Assembly: GCA_025059375.1 (NCBI GenBank)
Contig: JANXDO010000002.1
Location: forward strand, 300,440 to 364,439
Reading direction: 5' to 3'
DNA: 64,000 bases
From: Candidatus Nezhaarchaeota archaeon
GTDB taxonomy: Archaea > Thermoproteota > Methanomethylicia > Nezhaarchaeales > WYZ-LMO8
Shown here: positions 36,144 through 45,441 of the stretch, in pieces
How the letters are laid out: each line of letters opens with the position of its first letter
Numbering within the stretch: position 1 is the first letter of the stretch
The notes under the pieces: generated by a model
What the model saw: the letters and a program-made list of their open reading frames with translations, nothing else
What the model was told of the DNA's origin: nothing
The model's database searches: none
Position numbers and translations under genes: made by a program

Positions 36144-36231
36144 AAAGATCTTAATCGTCAGATCACTTCACCTTAATCTCACTTTGATAGCTTAAGAGTT
36201 AAGCGTTATCTAAAGTTTATTCGAGTAGAAA

Positions 36232-37005
36232 TTGAGGGTTTTAGTCAATCCTAGTATTGAAGAGGCATGTTCACTACTGAGGGAAGGAATAGCTAGTCAC
36301 GAGGTTGTAATGATAATTGGTGAGTGCGAGGTTGAATATGAGGGGCGTGCAAGCTCAAGTTTAACTAGTGGTGAGAGGTTCATTATCATAAAGCAGGATG
36401 GCTCTATACTCGTCCATAGACCTGAAGGCTACGAACCAGTTAATTGGCAACCTTCAGGTTGTACGTATAGGGTTTCAGCTTCTAAGAATGAGCTTAAGGT
36501 TATCGCAACTAGGCTTAGTCCACGTGAGGTTCTAAGTGTCCTGTTTCGAAGAGTAGACCTAATTGCTGTAACTAAACTTCGAGATGAAGGTGTGTTCTCA
36601 ATGTACGTGAGTGAAGAAGACATGAAGGAAGCGATAATGATTAACCCGTCCATAATAGAGGACGGCTTAAAGCTCTACACTTTAGAAAAAAGCTTGGAGG
36701 GTGCTGGTTATGCTGACATTGTCGGTGAGGACTCTAAGGGAAACTTTGTTGTGATAGAGGTTAAGAGAGTACCTGCAGGTATTGATGAAGTACTGCAACT
36801 TGCAAGGTATGTAAATGAAGCTAAGCATAAGGTGAATAGGCCTGTCAGAGGTATACTTGTTGCTCCATCGTTGAGGAAGAGAGGGCAGGTGCTGTTAGAG
36901 CAATTGAAGCTTGAATTTAGAGCCTTATCACCTAGTAAGTGTGTTAAAATGTTGGGTAGAAGTAAAGATGTGAAACTGCATGAGTTTATGGCGCGACGAG
37001 TATAG
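36232..37005 (+). CDS. nucS: Endonuclease NucS/EndoMS
   Basis: A mismatch/branched-DNA endonuclease replacing MutS-MutL in many archaea. The 257-aa protein has an N-terminal beta-sandwich DNA-binding domain and a C-terminal nuclease domain with GYADIVGEDSKGNFVVIEVKR (Asp, Glu and Lys catalytic residues) and QLARYVNEAK. Start is TTG 36232, with TAAAGTTTA about 20 bases upstream, consistent with leaderless translation. The 3' end overlaps the convergent nuoM gene by 20 bp. I see no C-terminal PIP box. Confidence 0.93.
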   Translation: MRVLVNPSIEEACSLLREGIASHEVVMIIGECEVEYEGRASSSLTSGERFIIIKQDGSILVHRPEGYEPVNWQPSGCTYRVSASKNELKVIATRLSPREVLSVLFRRVDLIAVTKLRDEGVFSMYVSEEDMKEAIMINPSIIEDGLKLYTLEKSLEGAGYADIVGEDSKGNFVVIEVKRVPAGIDEVLQLARYVNEAKHKVNRPVRGILVAPSLRKRGQVLLEQLKLEFRALSPSKCVKMLGRSKDVKLHEFMARRV

Positions 37006-38539
37006 TTGGAAGTATAGTAGCACGAATCTCCTCACTAAATATGGTTGGGTATATTCCTAGGAAAAGCGATATTAAGGCCATGACAATTAATGGCGTCAAC
37101 AAGCTTAATTGTGCTTCCCTAACATCATTCAACTGTTGTGGAGTTTGACCAAACAGCATTTTTCTAATGGACCAGAGCGCGTAGGCAAATGTTAGTACAG
37201 TGGCTATTATTGCAATGAGCGCTATAAGCAGGGCGAAGGCATCGTTAACAAGAGATGCTGAGCTTACTGCCCCCGTGAATATCATCCACTCACCTATGAA
37301 GCCGCTTGTGAATGGCACACCCATTAAGGTGAAGAAGCCTATGAACATTAATACTGAGGTTAGTGGCATCTTGCCTGCTAACCCACCCATTTTGCTTATG
37401 CTGCTAGTGCCAACCTGGAGTGTGAATACCCCGACGAGGAGGAATAGTACTGCTTTACCCATTGCGTGAGCTATATAGTGAAACATTGATCCCGTGGCAG
37501 CTATGGCAGCTAGACTACTTGCCCCCATGCTTACTGCAAATGCTGCAGCTCCAAGGCCGAGCAATATATAGCCCATTTGGCTTATGCTTGAATAGGCTAG
37601 TAATCTCTTGAAGTCGTCTTGACCAAGAGCATTGACGGCTCCATATATCATCGTTATGACGGCCAACACTATCATGGCTACAGCTACGTATTGAAGTGCT
37701 GGAGTATAGAGGAAGACTATCCTGGCTATAGCGTAAGCAGCTAATCCGCTCAAGGCTGATGAGAATAGAGCGGTTATTGGGGTTGGTGCTTCAACGTAAG
37801 TATCTGGAAGCCAGCTGTGTAGCGGGAATATGGCCATCTTAACGAATAAGCCTACTAACATAGCAAACACTATTGCGATTAAGATGCTGGTCTCGAGTCT
37901 TAACTGCATTATCTTTAATTGAATTTCTCCTATCTCTAAGGTTCCAAGATAACCATTGGTAGCCACTATTCCAGCTAAGAAGCATAATGCGCCAGCCTCA
38001 GTGAATAAGAAGAACTTTAATGCAACCTTCTCCCTATCTCCTGAACCCCAACCATTAACTAGGGCCCACGAAGCCACGACACATATTTCAAAGAATATGA
38101 AGAACTCTATTAAGTTCGTCGATAAGGTTAATCCCACCATGCCCAGGAAGAGCAGCTGATACAAGCTAAAGAATATGCCCATGTTCTCTGAATTCCTCAT
38201 CTCCTTAACGGCGTATAGAGCTATTAATGCTGAGACTATAGCTACCGTTAATGCTACTGGCGTGCTCAGCCCATCAGCTTTAAACCCGAACCTCAACGTT
38301 AAGCTATCAGTTACTACCCAATCGTACACCCTTTCATAGTATCTCAAGATACCGCGAGCCATTAAGTCGCTAAATATCTGGCATGCTGCCGCGCTAAGTA
38401 TGCATACTGATAGTAATGAGGCCAAGAACGCTATTATGCCATTCCACCTACCTAGAGGCTTATTTAGTCCAAACGTTATGAATGCTGTAATTGCTGGGAC
38501 AAGTACCGTGTACACTAGTAGGTCCTCAATCACTACCAA
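36986..38539 (-). CDS. nuoM: Complex I-like antiporter subunit, NuoM type
   Basis: A 517-aa membrane protein of about 14 transmembrane helices, homologous to NuoM/FpoM and Mrp-type antiporters. Conserved features: IEFFIFFEICVVASWALVN (helix 5 Glu), FVKMAIFPLHSWLPDTYVEAPTP (Lys and loop), GQDDFKRLLAYSSISQMGYI and the MFHYIAHAMGKAVLFL helix with Lys. It would translocate protons or sodium ions. Last gene of the L-M unit; it starts (TTG 38539 or GTG 38533) within the stop of nuoL. Confidence 0.9.
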   Translation of the reverse strand: MVVIEDLLVYTVLVPAITAFITFGLNKPLGRWNGIIAFLASLLSVCILSAAACQIFSDLMARGILRYYERVYDWVVTDSLTLRFGFKADGLSTPVALTVAIVSALIALYAVKEMRNSENMGIFFSLYQLLFLGMVGLTLSTNLIEFFIFFEICVVASWALVNGWGSGDREKVALKFFLFTEAGALCFLAGIVATNGYLGTLEIGEIQLKIMQLRLETSILIAIVFAMLVGLFVKMAIFPLHSWLPDTYVEAPTPITALFSSALSGLAAYAIARIVFLYTPALQYVAVAMIVLAVITMIYGAVNALGQDDFKRLLAYSSISQMGYILLGLGAAAFAVSMGASSLAAIAATGSMFHYIAHAMGKAVLFLLVGVFTLQVGTSSISKMGGLAGKMPLTSVLMFIGFFTLMGVPFTSGFIGEWMIFTGAVSSASLVNDAFALLIALIAIIATVLTFAYALWSIRKMLFGQTPQQLNDVREAQLSLLTPLIVMALISLFLGIYPTIFSEEIRATILPTILVAP

Positions 38540-40584
38540 AGCCCCCCTAACTTAAGCAAGAGCAGGGCTATCGCTAGAAAGCCCACAAGCATACCTATGA
38601 CGTTGTAGTTGAGGAAGCCTGTCTGCAATCTTCTAAACCTGGATGCAAAACTAACAACGTTAGATGCAAAGCCAGATACTGATCTCTCGAAGCCCCTCAA
38701 CTCTACCCACTTGTATAAACCTCCAGCTGCGATTAGTAGCGGATAGACGAAGACGTTGTAATATAGCTTGTTTATGTACCACCGTTTAAAGAAGAACATG
38801 CGCAACCCCCTAAGCGCAAGGCTTTTATCTAGAAGTGATGACGCATCAACCCTCCTACTAATGTACGCAAAGTAGGCTGGCACGCCCCCTACTACTAACA
38901 TCGTTATGGCTAATGGTAATGTTACTAGTTGTGGGTTGAGGGTCTCAGGGGCTAAGGCCATCGACGTAGATACTGAGTGTAACTTAATATATGGTTTCAT
39001 GGTAGAGAGAGCATGGTGTATGGAATCCTCCATCCACCAGCCAATAACGCCTATGGCCAGAGAGACTAGTGCTAATATACCATAAGGTATGTACATTATT
39101 GGGCTCGCTTCTTTAACCTCATGCCCTTCAGATTCAAGCTCAACAACTCTATGACTTCTTTCGCCATAGAATGTCAAACCCATCATCCTAATGGTGTAGA
39201 AGACTGTCAAGGCGGCTGTGGCTATGGTAAGCATGAAGGGGCCTATGAGGCCGGCCTCTAAGCTAACAGTCAACACGGCTTCTTTACTCCAAAAGCCGCT
39301 GAATGGAGGTACACCCGCTAATGACAGTGCTGCAAACCACATTAATAAGCATGTTAGAGGCATGTATCTTTTTAAGCCGCCCATGTGATACATGAACCTG
39401 GATTCGACAGCATGAATTATAGCTCCAGCTGCGAGGAAGAGAGCGGCCTTGAAGATTGCGTGGCTCATTAAGTGGAACATCCCCGCACTCAACCCCTCAA
39501 TTAGTCCATGAGCTAGTAGTCCTCCAGCTCCAAGTGCAAGGAACATGTAGCCTATCTGGCTGACCGTTGAGTAGGCTAGGACCTTCTTTATCTCTGTTGA
39601 GACCATAGCTTGGGTTGCAGCTAGAAAAGCCGTGAAAGCTCCAATCCAAGCGACTAAGGTGAAGAAGACTGAAAGTTCAGCTACACCAACAACGTGGTAA
39701 GCAACCCAGAAAATCGGTAAAACCCTAGCAACCAAGTAAACTCCAGCTTTAACCATTGTAGCAGCATGTATTAGTGCACTGACGGAGGTTGGACCGGCCA
39801 TGGCGTCTGGGAGCCACTCGTGAAGGGGGAATTGAGCTGACTTGCCCACTGGTCCCATAAAGAATAGTACTGCAGCTGGAAGTAGGAGCCCAGCATTACT
39901 AAGCTCTTTAGCCCAGCCATCCACGTTCTCTAGGAGCTCAGAGTAGCTGAATGTTCCAGCATAAGCGTAGATCATGAAGATGGAGGCTAACAAGCATATG
40001 TCTCCCATCCTAGTTGTTATGAAAGCTTTCATGCCTGCGTGAGAGGGTGGATAAGCTTCATCGCCTTCTCCAACCCAGCATTTAAGCCAATCCTCTTTAG
40101 CATCACGATACCAGAAGCCTATTAATGCGTAGCTACATACACCTACACCTTCCCACCCAAAGAACATGAGGAGGAGGTTGTCGGCCATTACGAGGAGTAG
40201 CATGCTTCCTATGAAGAAGTTCATGAAGAACCAGTATCTAGTTAGACCAGGCTCGCCGTGCATGTATCTCAATGAGTATAGCATGATCAGGAAGCTAATC
40301 CAAGCGACTATGTTGGCCATAATTATGCTGAGCGGATCGACTATAACGCCCATCTTAACTCCTAGTGAGGGTATCCAATCAAACCCCTCTGAGTTAAAGA
40401 GGGGTGGAGGGGTGTTGAAGAGGAGAGGTATCATTGTTGATGCAGAAATTGCTGTAAGGAATGAGAAGGCTACGGCTGCATAGTCCCTAACTTTTGAGCT
40501 CAGTTTTGCGAAGACGGGAGTTAAAATAGCTCCGATCATTGGTAGTATCCAGCAGAGCCATGCGCTGATGTACTGAAGCGACAT
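38533..40584 (-). CDS. nuoL: Complex I-like antiporter subunit, NuoL type
   Basis: A 683-aa membrane subunit. LLLMFFGWEGVGVCSYALIG, HEWLPDAMAGPTSVSALIHAATMV and KKVLAYSTVSQIGYM are the NuoL/FpoL signatures; the C-terminal 180 residues form the long lateral-helix region with a final transmembrane anchor. First gene of the L-M unit, with GGTG six bases before ATG and TTAAATATATTT about 45 bases upstream. It is separated from the rest of the complex by two unrelated genes. Confidence 0.92.
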   Translation of the reverse strand: MSLQYISAWLCWILPMIGAILTPVFAKLSSKVRDYAAVAFSFLTAISASTMIPLLFNTPPPLFNSEGFDWIPSLGVKMGVIVDPLSIIMANIVAWISFLIMLYSLRYMHGEPGLTRYWFFMNFFIGSMLLLVMADNLLLMFFGWEGVGVCSYALIGFWYRDAKEDWLKCWVGEGDEAYPPSHAGMKAFITTRMGDICLLASIFMIYAYAGTFSYSELLENVDGWAKELSNAGLLLPAAVLFFMGPVGKSAQFPLHEWLPDAMAGPTSVSALIHAATMVKAGVYLVARVLPIFWVAYHVVGVAELSVFFTLVAWIGAFTAFLAATQAMVSTEIKKVLAYSTVSQIGYMFLALGAGGLLAHGLIEGLSAGMFHLMSHAIFKAALFLAAGAIIHAVESRFMYHMGGLKRYMPLTCLLMWFAALSLAGVPPFSGFWSKEAVLTVSLEAGLIGPFMLTIATAALTVFYTIRMMGLTFYGERSHRVVELESEGHEVKEASPIMYIPYGILALVSLAIGVIGWWMEDSIHHALSTMKPYIKLHSVSTSMALAPETLNPQLVTLPLAITMLVVGGVPAYFAYISRRVDASSLLDKSLALRGLRMFFFKRWYINKLYYNVFVYPLLIAAGGLYKWVELRGFERSVSGFASNVVSFASRFRRLQTGFLNYNVIGMLVGFLAIALLLLKLGGLW

Positions 40585-40691
40585 CGAGACACCTTCTTAC
40601 AAACCCTCAAGGGTTTATGGAAATATATTTAACACTTACTCCTTGGCTTAAGTGTATACTTAGGTTTAAAACATTAGCGTGGCTGGACTAA

Positions 40692-41342
40692 GTGGTAGAC
40701 ATCGTATCGCTAATTGCAGAGTTTGCGTTGAGGTACTCGTACTTGGGTGTCTTCATTGCATCCGCTATCTCTAATGTCGTCCTCTTCTTCCCGGTACCTT
40801 ATCTGGCAGCGTTACTATTACTATCGGCCACGACAAGCTTAAACCCTGCAATTATGGCTGTAGCTAGCGGTCTAGGAGCTGGCATCGGGAAGCTTTTTGC
40901 ATACCTAGTGGGCTATAGCAGTAGGAGGCTTTTGAAGGAGCAGCAGAAGGAGAGGTTAGAGGTTCTTGCTAGTATTGTTGGTAGAGGGGGGATGATAGCA
41001 GCCCTCATAGTTTCAGCAACACCATTACCGGATGACATAGTGCTCGTGCCCTTGGGAGCAATAAGGTACAACTTATGGAGATTCTGGGTCGCCACAACGA
41101 TGGGCAAGATTATGATAGCGCTAGCCACATGTTACTTCGGCTCTTCCATAGCAATATTTGTTGATGTTGTTGGGTTCAATCCCATATTCTCAGTTGTCAT
41201 ATCTGTAGCCATAGTCGTAGTGGGCATGATCTTCATCTTGAAGGTTAACTGGATTAAGTTGGCAACTGTAGTTGGTGAGGAGGGGCCAAGAGGGCTATTC
41301 AGGAGAATTAGAGATGAAGGGTTAAAGTGGCTTTTCACCTAA
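40692..41342 (+). CDS. DedA/VTT-domain (SNARE-associated) membrane protein
   Basis: A 216-aa protein with five or six hydrophobic segments. The VTT features are FFPVPYLAALLLLSA (reentrant helix) and VSATPLPDDIVLVPLGAIRYNLWRF. DedA-type proteins are implicated in lipid scrambling and membrane homeostasis. GTG start. It is divergent from nuoL, and its 3' end overlaps the convergent EndoQ gene by 21 bp. Confidence 0.82.
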   Translation: MVDIVSLIAEFALRYSYLGVFIASAISNVVLFFPVPYLAALLLLSATTSLNPAIMAVASGLGAGIGKLFAYLVGYSSRRLLKEQQKERLEVLASIVGRGGMIAALIVSATPLPDDIVLVPLGAIRYNLWRFWVATTMGKIMIALATCYFGSSIAIFVDVVGFNPIFSVVISVAIVVVGMIFILKVNWIKLATVVGEEGPRGLFRRIRDEGLKWLFT

Positions 41343-42626
41343 ATAGTCAGTGATACTGGCTTGTCCTCGCCTTAGTTTTAAGGTTTTCCTCTCCTCTTCA
41401 CCTTCTAGAATTAATTGACCATAGACCCCATCGTAACCTGGCTTAATTGTAACCTTCCCCTCCCTAACTCTTACTATGACGTTAGCCACCTTATCGGGGA
41501 CCACAGTCCTAAGCTCATCGAATGAAGAATTTAGTAAAACGTTGAGCTCGCTACCAAATTTATTTATGAGGCGCATGCAGAGCTCCCAAACACGACCGGA
41601 ATAAAGTTTCGCCTCACCCCTAATGTTGAGGACTGCAGCTATTATCTCAGCTAGGGGTAGGAGCCTCTTGAATCCTATACTATTCGGCGGCCTAAAGCCT
41701 CTAGGCCTATCGGCAAGCTCTTCAACTCTCTGCTCAACTCCCTTAGTTAGTTGCTTTCCACAGACTGGGCATATATTGCCTCTCTTAATGGCTTCCTCAG
41801 GAGACATGGATACTCCGCATCTCCTATGCCCTGTCCAGTGATACTTGCCATAGGCCGGGTCGACCTCTATGGTCATTAAGAATTTGGTTGGATCTTTCTC
41901 GCTTATAGCCCTTATGAGCTCACTATAAGATAGCTCTTTAAGGTTAAAGACGTTTGCCTCCCTACCAAGCCTATGTGGGTAGGGGCTATGGCTATCACTG
42001 TTGCTTAGCAATGCTAGTCTATCAAGAGACGATACACGCCAGTTCATCTCAGGGTCTGAGCTTAAACCTGTTTCAAGTGCCTTTATCTTATGGCTCTTAT
42101 CCCCATAACAATCCTCTAACTCATCTACACCGCCTATTGACCCGAAGATTGACCACCAAGGTGTCCAAGCATGCGCAGGAAATATGAATATGTTCTTGTC
42201 CAGCTCTAAGAGTAGCTCTACAAGCTCAGCTGGATGCATGGTAAAGACGGGCCTTCCATCCTTCTCTAAGTCTCCGAGCTTACCAAGAGCATCAACCGCT
42301 TGCTCAGCCGCTTCCAAGTTTGGTAGAAGGACCACGTGGTGTATTCTCCTAGCTTTCCCCTCAACATCGTGGACCGTGCCGACCTCCGTTTGAACTACAA
42401 AATATAGGTTCGTAGGGAGGTTTTTGACCTTATAGAGACCTGTTCCAGCTACATCCTCAAAGTTCTCTTTAAGCTCCTTTAACCATGATGGATGTAAAGC
42501 ATCTCCAGTACCCAGCAAGTTTATGCCTTTAAGTGGGGCATAAACTGCGAGTTCTCTAATGTTCATCTTCTCTGATGTTGCTCCACTATACCTTGAGTGG
42601 ATGTGGAGGTCTGCGTAGATAAGCAA
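41322..42626 (-). CDS. endoQ: Endonuclease Q (PHP-domain DNA repair nuclease)
   Basis: EndoQ nicks DNA 5' of deaminated bases (uracil, hypoxanthine, xanthine). The 434-aa protein has an N-terminal PHP metal site (YADLHIHSRYSGATSE, PAHAWTPWW, NSDSHSPYPHRLG), a zinc finger (HRRCGVS and CPVCGK) and a helical C-terminal domain. It ends QASITDYL (residues 422-429), a textbook PCNA-interacting motif, consistent with reported PCNA contact of Thermococcus EndoQ. It lies between the two parts of the complex I-like gene set. Confidence 0.92.
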   Translation of the reverse strand: MLIYADLHIHSRYSGATSEKMNIRELAVYAPLKGINLLGTGDALHPSWLKELKENFEDVAGTGLYKVKNLPTNLYFVVQTEVGTVHDVEGKARRIHHVVLLPNLEAAEQAVDALGKLGDLEKDGRPVFTMHPAELVELLLELDKNIFIFPAHAWTPWWSIFGSIGGVDELEDCYGDKSHKIKALETGLSSDPEMNWRVSSLDRLALLSNSDSHSPYPHRLGREANVFNLKELSYSELIRAISEKDPTKFLMTIEVDPAYGKYHWTGHRRCGVSMSPEEAIKRGNICPVCGKQLTKGVEQRVEELADRPRGFRPPNSIGFKRLLPLAEIIAAVLNIRGEAKLYSGRVWELCMRLINKFGSELNVLLNSSFDELRTVVPDKVANVIVRVREGKVTIKPGYDGVYGQLILEGEEERKTLKLRRGQASITDYLGEKPL

Positions 42627-42679
42627 TTGAGATACCCATTAAAAGATTGTGTAGCTGAGACGGAATTAGTTTCTCGCCT

Positions 42680-44245
42680 TCATGGTATTGAAGGGGATAC
42701 TGGGATTAGGGTTGATGCGGCTCTCTGAGCAATATCGATGAATGGCCATGGATAGCAGCCTACAACTACTAGAGCCACCATGAGCAGTACTAGAGGTATG
42801 AATATAATTGGTGATGCCTCCTTCACAGCCTTAATCCTATCGCCTTTAGGCCTCACAACACATATTTGAAGAAGCCTTAAGTAATATGCTGCCGCAAAGA
42901 CGCTGTTCACTAGCATTAGTGATGTCGCTATGTTCATTAGCATGTCTCCAATGCTGTAACCGGCCATTAAAAGGAGGAACTTACTCACAAAGCCTGCTAG
43001 GGGCGGGACTCCGGCTAGCGATAGGAGCCCTATGGAGAAGGAGAGCCCTGTCCAAGGCATTGATCTACCCACACCCTCAAGCTCGTATATGTCCCTAGTT
43101 TTCGTTTGAGTTATGAATGAGCCGGCAGCAAGGAAGAGGAGGCCCTTACCCATCGCGTGCGACAATATGTGTATGAGTGCTCCTACCATGCCTAGAATGC
43201 TTGCAGTCCACACAATAGCTGCTTCAGTTCTCATCCACAGGTGCATGCCATAAGCAAAGACTCCAAGACCAAAAATTATGAAGCCTATGTTAACGGTGCT
43301 TGAGAAGGCTAGTAGCCTCTTTACGTCCCTTTGAAGTAGAGCTTTCATGTTTGCTGTCGTCACTGTTATTATGGCGAAGATCACCAAGACTATGCCGTAA
43401 TTGAAGGTGAGTGGTGTGAATATCGTGAAGATACCTTTCATTATAGCGTACACGGCAGCCTTGATTACTAGGCCAGATAACATTGCACTTATAGAGCTTG
43501 GAGCTGCTGGGTGTGCATCAGGTAACCATGTGTGGAAGGGTACTATGGAGGCTGTAACTCCAAATCCAACAAGTATTAACGTTATGACCATGTAGCAGTA
43601 AGCTGGATTAACTGCAAGCATCGAGATGGTTTTCGAGAGCATTTGAAAGTTTAAGGTCCCTGCATAGCCATAGAGCAAGGCTATTCCGAGGAGAGCGAAT
43701 AGTGACCCAAGTGTGCTCATTACGAGGTACTTAAAGCCGGCCTCTATTGGCTCCCATCTATGTTTTCTAAAGGCGACAAGGGAGTATGAAGATATGCTCA
43801 TTAACTCCCAGAAGACAAAGAGGGTGAAGAAGTCTCCAGCTAATGCAACCCCGACCATGCCAGCCACGAGCAATAATAGTAGAGCGTAGTAGCGGTCAAG
43901 GCCTGTATCGTGCTCCATGTACTTTATTGAGTAAACGGAGACTAAGAGACCAAGTCCGCAGAACAACGTGATCATGAACATACCTAAATGGTCTATCCTC
44001 AACTCTACACCTAGTGGGGGTTCGAAGCCTGGGAACGATGATGTTATGCCTACATCTGGCAAGCGAAGGTACATGTCAATTACGAGTATCAGAGACGTTA
44101 GAAAGCTTATTGTGGCAAGTACGCCAGAGATGTGCTTATACCTCAACTTGCCTTCGATATATCCAATAATCGGCATTAAAGCTGAGGATACTATTAAGAT
44201 CATGACGGGCCTTAATGTCGTTAAGAAATCTACTTCGATGGCCAT
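42680..44245 (-). CDS. nuoN: Complex I-like antiporter subunit, NuoN/MrpD type
   Basis: A 521-aa, 14-helix membrane subunit. FFTLFVFWELMSISSYSLVAF (helix 5 Glu), VPFHTWLPDAHPAAPSS, LLQRDVKRLLAFSSTVNIG and IHILSHAMGKGLLFLAAG (Lys) are clear. Position directly after NuoK and sequence resemble the MrpD/NuoN-type subunit of Fpo and Mbh. Last gene of the A-to-N unit, started by ATG preceded by AGGTGG. Confidence 0.9.
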   Translation of the reverse strand: MAIEVDFLTTLRPVMILIVSSALMPIIGYIEGKLRYKHISGVLATISFLTSLILVIDMYLRLPDVGITSSFPGFEPPLGVELRIDHLGMFMITLFCGLGLLVSVYSIKYMEHDTGLDRYYALLLLLVAGMVGVALAGDFFTLFVFWELMSISSYSLVAFRKHRWEPIEAGFKYLVMSTLGSLFALLGIALLYGYAGTLNFQMLSKTISMLAVNPAYCYMVITLILVGFGVTASIVPFHTWLPDAHPAAPSSISAMLSGLVIKAAVYAIMKGIFTIFTPLTFNYGIVLVIFAIITVTTANMKALLQRDVKRLLAFSSTVNIGFIIFGLGVFAYGMHLWMRTEAAIVWTASILGMVGALIHILSHAMGKGLLFLAAGSFITQTKTRDIYELEGVGRSMPWTGLSFSIGLLSLAGVPPLAGFVSKFLLLMAGYSIGDMLMNIATSLMLVNSVFAAAYYLRLLQICVVRPKGDRIKAVKEASPIIFIPLVLLMVALVVVGCYPWPFIDIAQRAASTLIPVSPSIP

Positions 44246-44248
44246 GTC

Positions 44249-44575
44249 CTACCACCTTAGCCTCCTAAGCTTCTTTAAGTCAAGGGTCCTGTAGTGGTGA
44301 TGGGCATTTACTACCAGTGACAGTGCTAGTGCTGCTATAGCCCCCCCTATGACTATTGACATTACGACGAAGGCCTGAGCTAGGGGGTCTATTAGCTGAA
44401 CTGGATACGTCCTCATCCAGCTTAGGGATAGGAAAGCCATGTTGACAGCCATAGTTGCAATCTCGATGCCTATAACCGTCTTCATCATGTTCCTCTTTGA
44501 GACTATGCAGTACATCCCTATCGTAAGGAGCACGATCGAAGTGACGAAGTACGCTTGAGGGGGTAGAGGTTCCAC
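44249..44575 (-). CDS. nuoK: Complex I-like subunit NuoK/MrpC
   Basis: A 108-aa three-helix membrane subunit. The buried glutamate is in KTVIGIEIATMAVN, and the third helix DPLAQAFVVMSIVIGGAIAA resembles MrpC/HyfE more than bacterial NuoK, whose second Glu is missing. GTG start preceded by GAGG. Short spacing to its neighbours indicates co-translation. Confidence 0.9.
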   Translation of the reverse strand: MEPLPPQAYFVTSIVLLTIGMYCIVSKRNMMKTVIGIEIATMAVNMAFLSLSWMRTYPVQLIDPLAQAFVVMSIVIGGAIAALALSLVVNAHHHYRTLDLKKLRRLRW

Positions 44576-44578
44576 TCT

Positions 44579-44866
44579 TCACTCCTCCTCAGTAACTTCC
44601 TCCTCAAGAGGGGCCTCCACAACAGCCTCCTCTTCCTCGGCTATGGTTAGCGGTTCAATTCTGAAGAGAGCAGTAACACCGCATGCTGCTGCGAGTATTA
44701 GGAAGGCTTGGGCTAGCATGTCGATGGCTCTATAGCTCCAAATAGCTTCACCTATCAGCAGAGCTGGAGGGGCGCCAGCATAGGGTTGTGGTAATGGCAC
44801 TAGGTAAAGTAGTGCTAAAACCGATAATGCTAATATAGCTCCACTTGCTGCAAGTGCCTTGCTCAC
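44579..44866 (-). CDS. NuoJ C-terminal half/MbhE-like subunit
   Basis: A 95-aa protein with two transmembrane helices and an acidic tail (AEEEEAVVEAPLEEE). SYRAIDMLAQAFLILAAACGVTALF is like the MbhE segment of Mrp/Mbh complexes and the C-terminal half of NuoJ. Its start GTG overlaps the stop of the upstream J1 gene (GTGA), with GGAGG eight bases upstream. Together the two proteins replace one full-length NuoJ. Confidence 0.8.
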   Translation of the reverse strand: MSKALAASGAILALSVLALLYLVPLPQPYAGAPPALLIGEAIWSYRAIDMLAQAFLILAAACGVTALFRIEPLTIAEEEEAVVEAPLEEEVTEEE

Positions 44867-45099
44867 GCGGTTCGCCTCCTCCTGATCATGTGGACTGTCA
44901 CAGCAAATAGTACTGTCACAGCACCAGCATAGATCAATAGCTGAAATATTGATGCATAGAATGCACCCATCACATAGTATAGTGTCGCCACAAAAACGCT
45001 CATCGCAGAGAAGGCTATGACGCTCTTAACGAGGTCTTTAGCCTCAACAGCGAATATTGCCGTTAAAATTGCTAAGAATATTATTGCTACGTCCCACAA
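44863..45099 (-). CDS. nuoJ: NuoJ N-terminal half/MbhD-like subunit
   Basis: A 78-aa, three-helix protein with AKDLVKSVIAFSAMSVFVATLYYVMGAF and QLLIYAGAVTVLFAVTVHM, the NuoJ helix-3 region with its pi-bulge (YYVMGAFYA). The start TTG lies inside the end of nuoI (13-bp overlap), with AGAGGT upstream. Confidence 0.85.
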   Translation of the reverse strand: MWDVAIIFLAILTAIFAVEAKDLVKSVIAFSAMSVFVATLYYVMGAFYASIFQLLIYAGAVTVLFAVTVHMIRRRRTA

Positions 45100-45440
45100 G
45101 GTTCAACAACCTCTGCCTTCCTATCGTAAGTAACTAACTCGTAGATCGGTGTCGTCTTAATAGCTTTTCGAGGGCAAGACTCAACGCACTGAGCGCAGAA
45201 AGTGCACCTAGATACATAGTATTTAGGCTTCCTCTTACCGCCTGGTGACTGTACTAGCTCTAGGGCGAGGGCTGGACAATCCTTTACGCAAAGCCCACAG
45301 CCTATACAGAGATTATAGTCTATTTCTATTTTGCCCCTATAGTCTTCACATACATTCCTCCTCTCAAAGGGGTAGAGAATTGTTGCCCTCTTCTTGAGAG
45401 CATTTCTTAGTGCTTCTCTAAATATTGGCGTAGCCACCAC
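45087..45440 (-). CDS. nuoI: Complex I-like 2x[4Fe-4S] subunit NuoI
   Basis: The 117-aa ferredoxin-like subunit passes electrons to the small subunit cluster. Two full motifs: CIGCGLCVKDCP and CTFCAQCVESCP. No fused FpoF- or NADH-binding module. In hydrogenase complexes this is the likely docking point for reduced ferredoxin. Tandem GTG codons (45440, 45437) are both possible starts. Confidence 0.93.
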   Translation of the reverse strand: MVATPIFREALRNALKKRATILYPFERRNVCEDYRGKIEIDYNLCIGCGLCVKDCPALALELVQSPGGKRKPKYYVSRCTFCAQCVESCPRKAIKTTPIYELVTYDRKAEVVEPCGT

Positions 45441-45441
45441 C

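Noticed and set aside
44280..44582. Minus-strand frame overlapping nuoK in another phase
   Set aside because: Fully covered by nuoK, which has family motifs and a ribosome-binding site; the alternative product is basic, low-complexity and unrecognisable.
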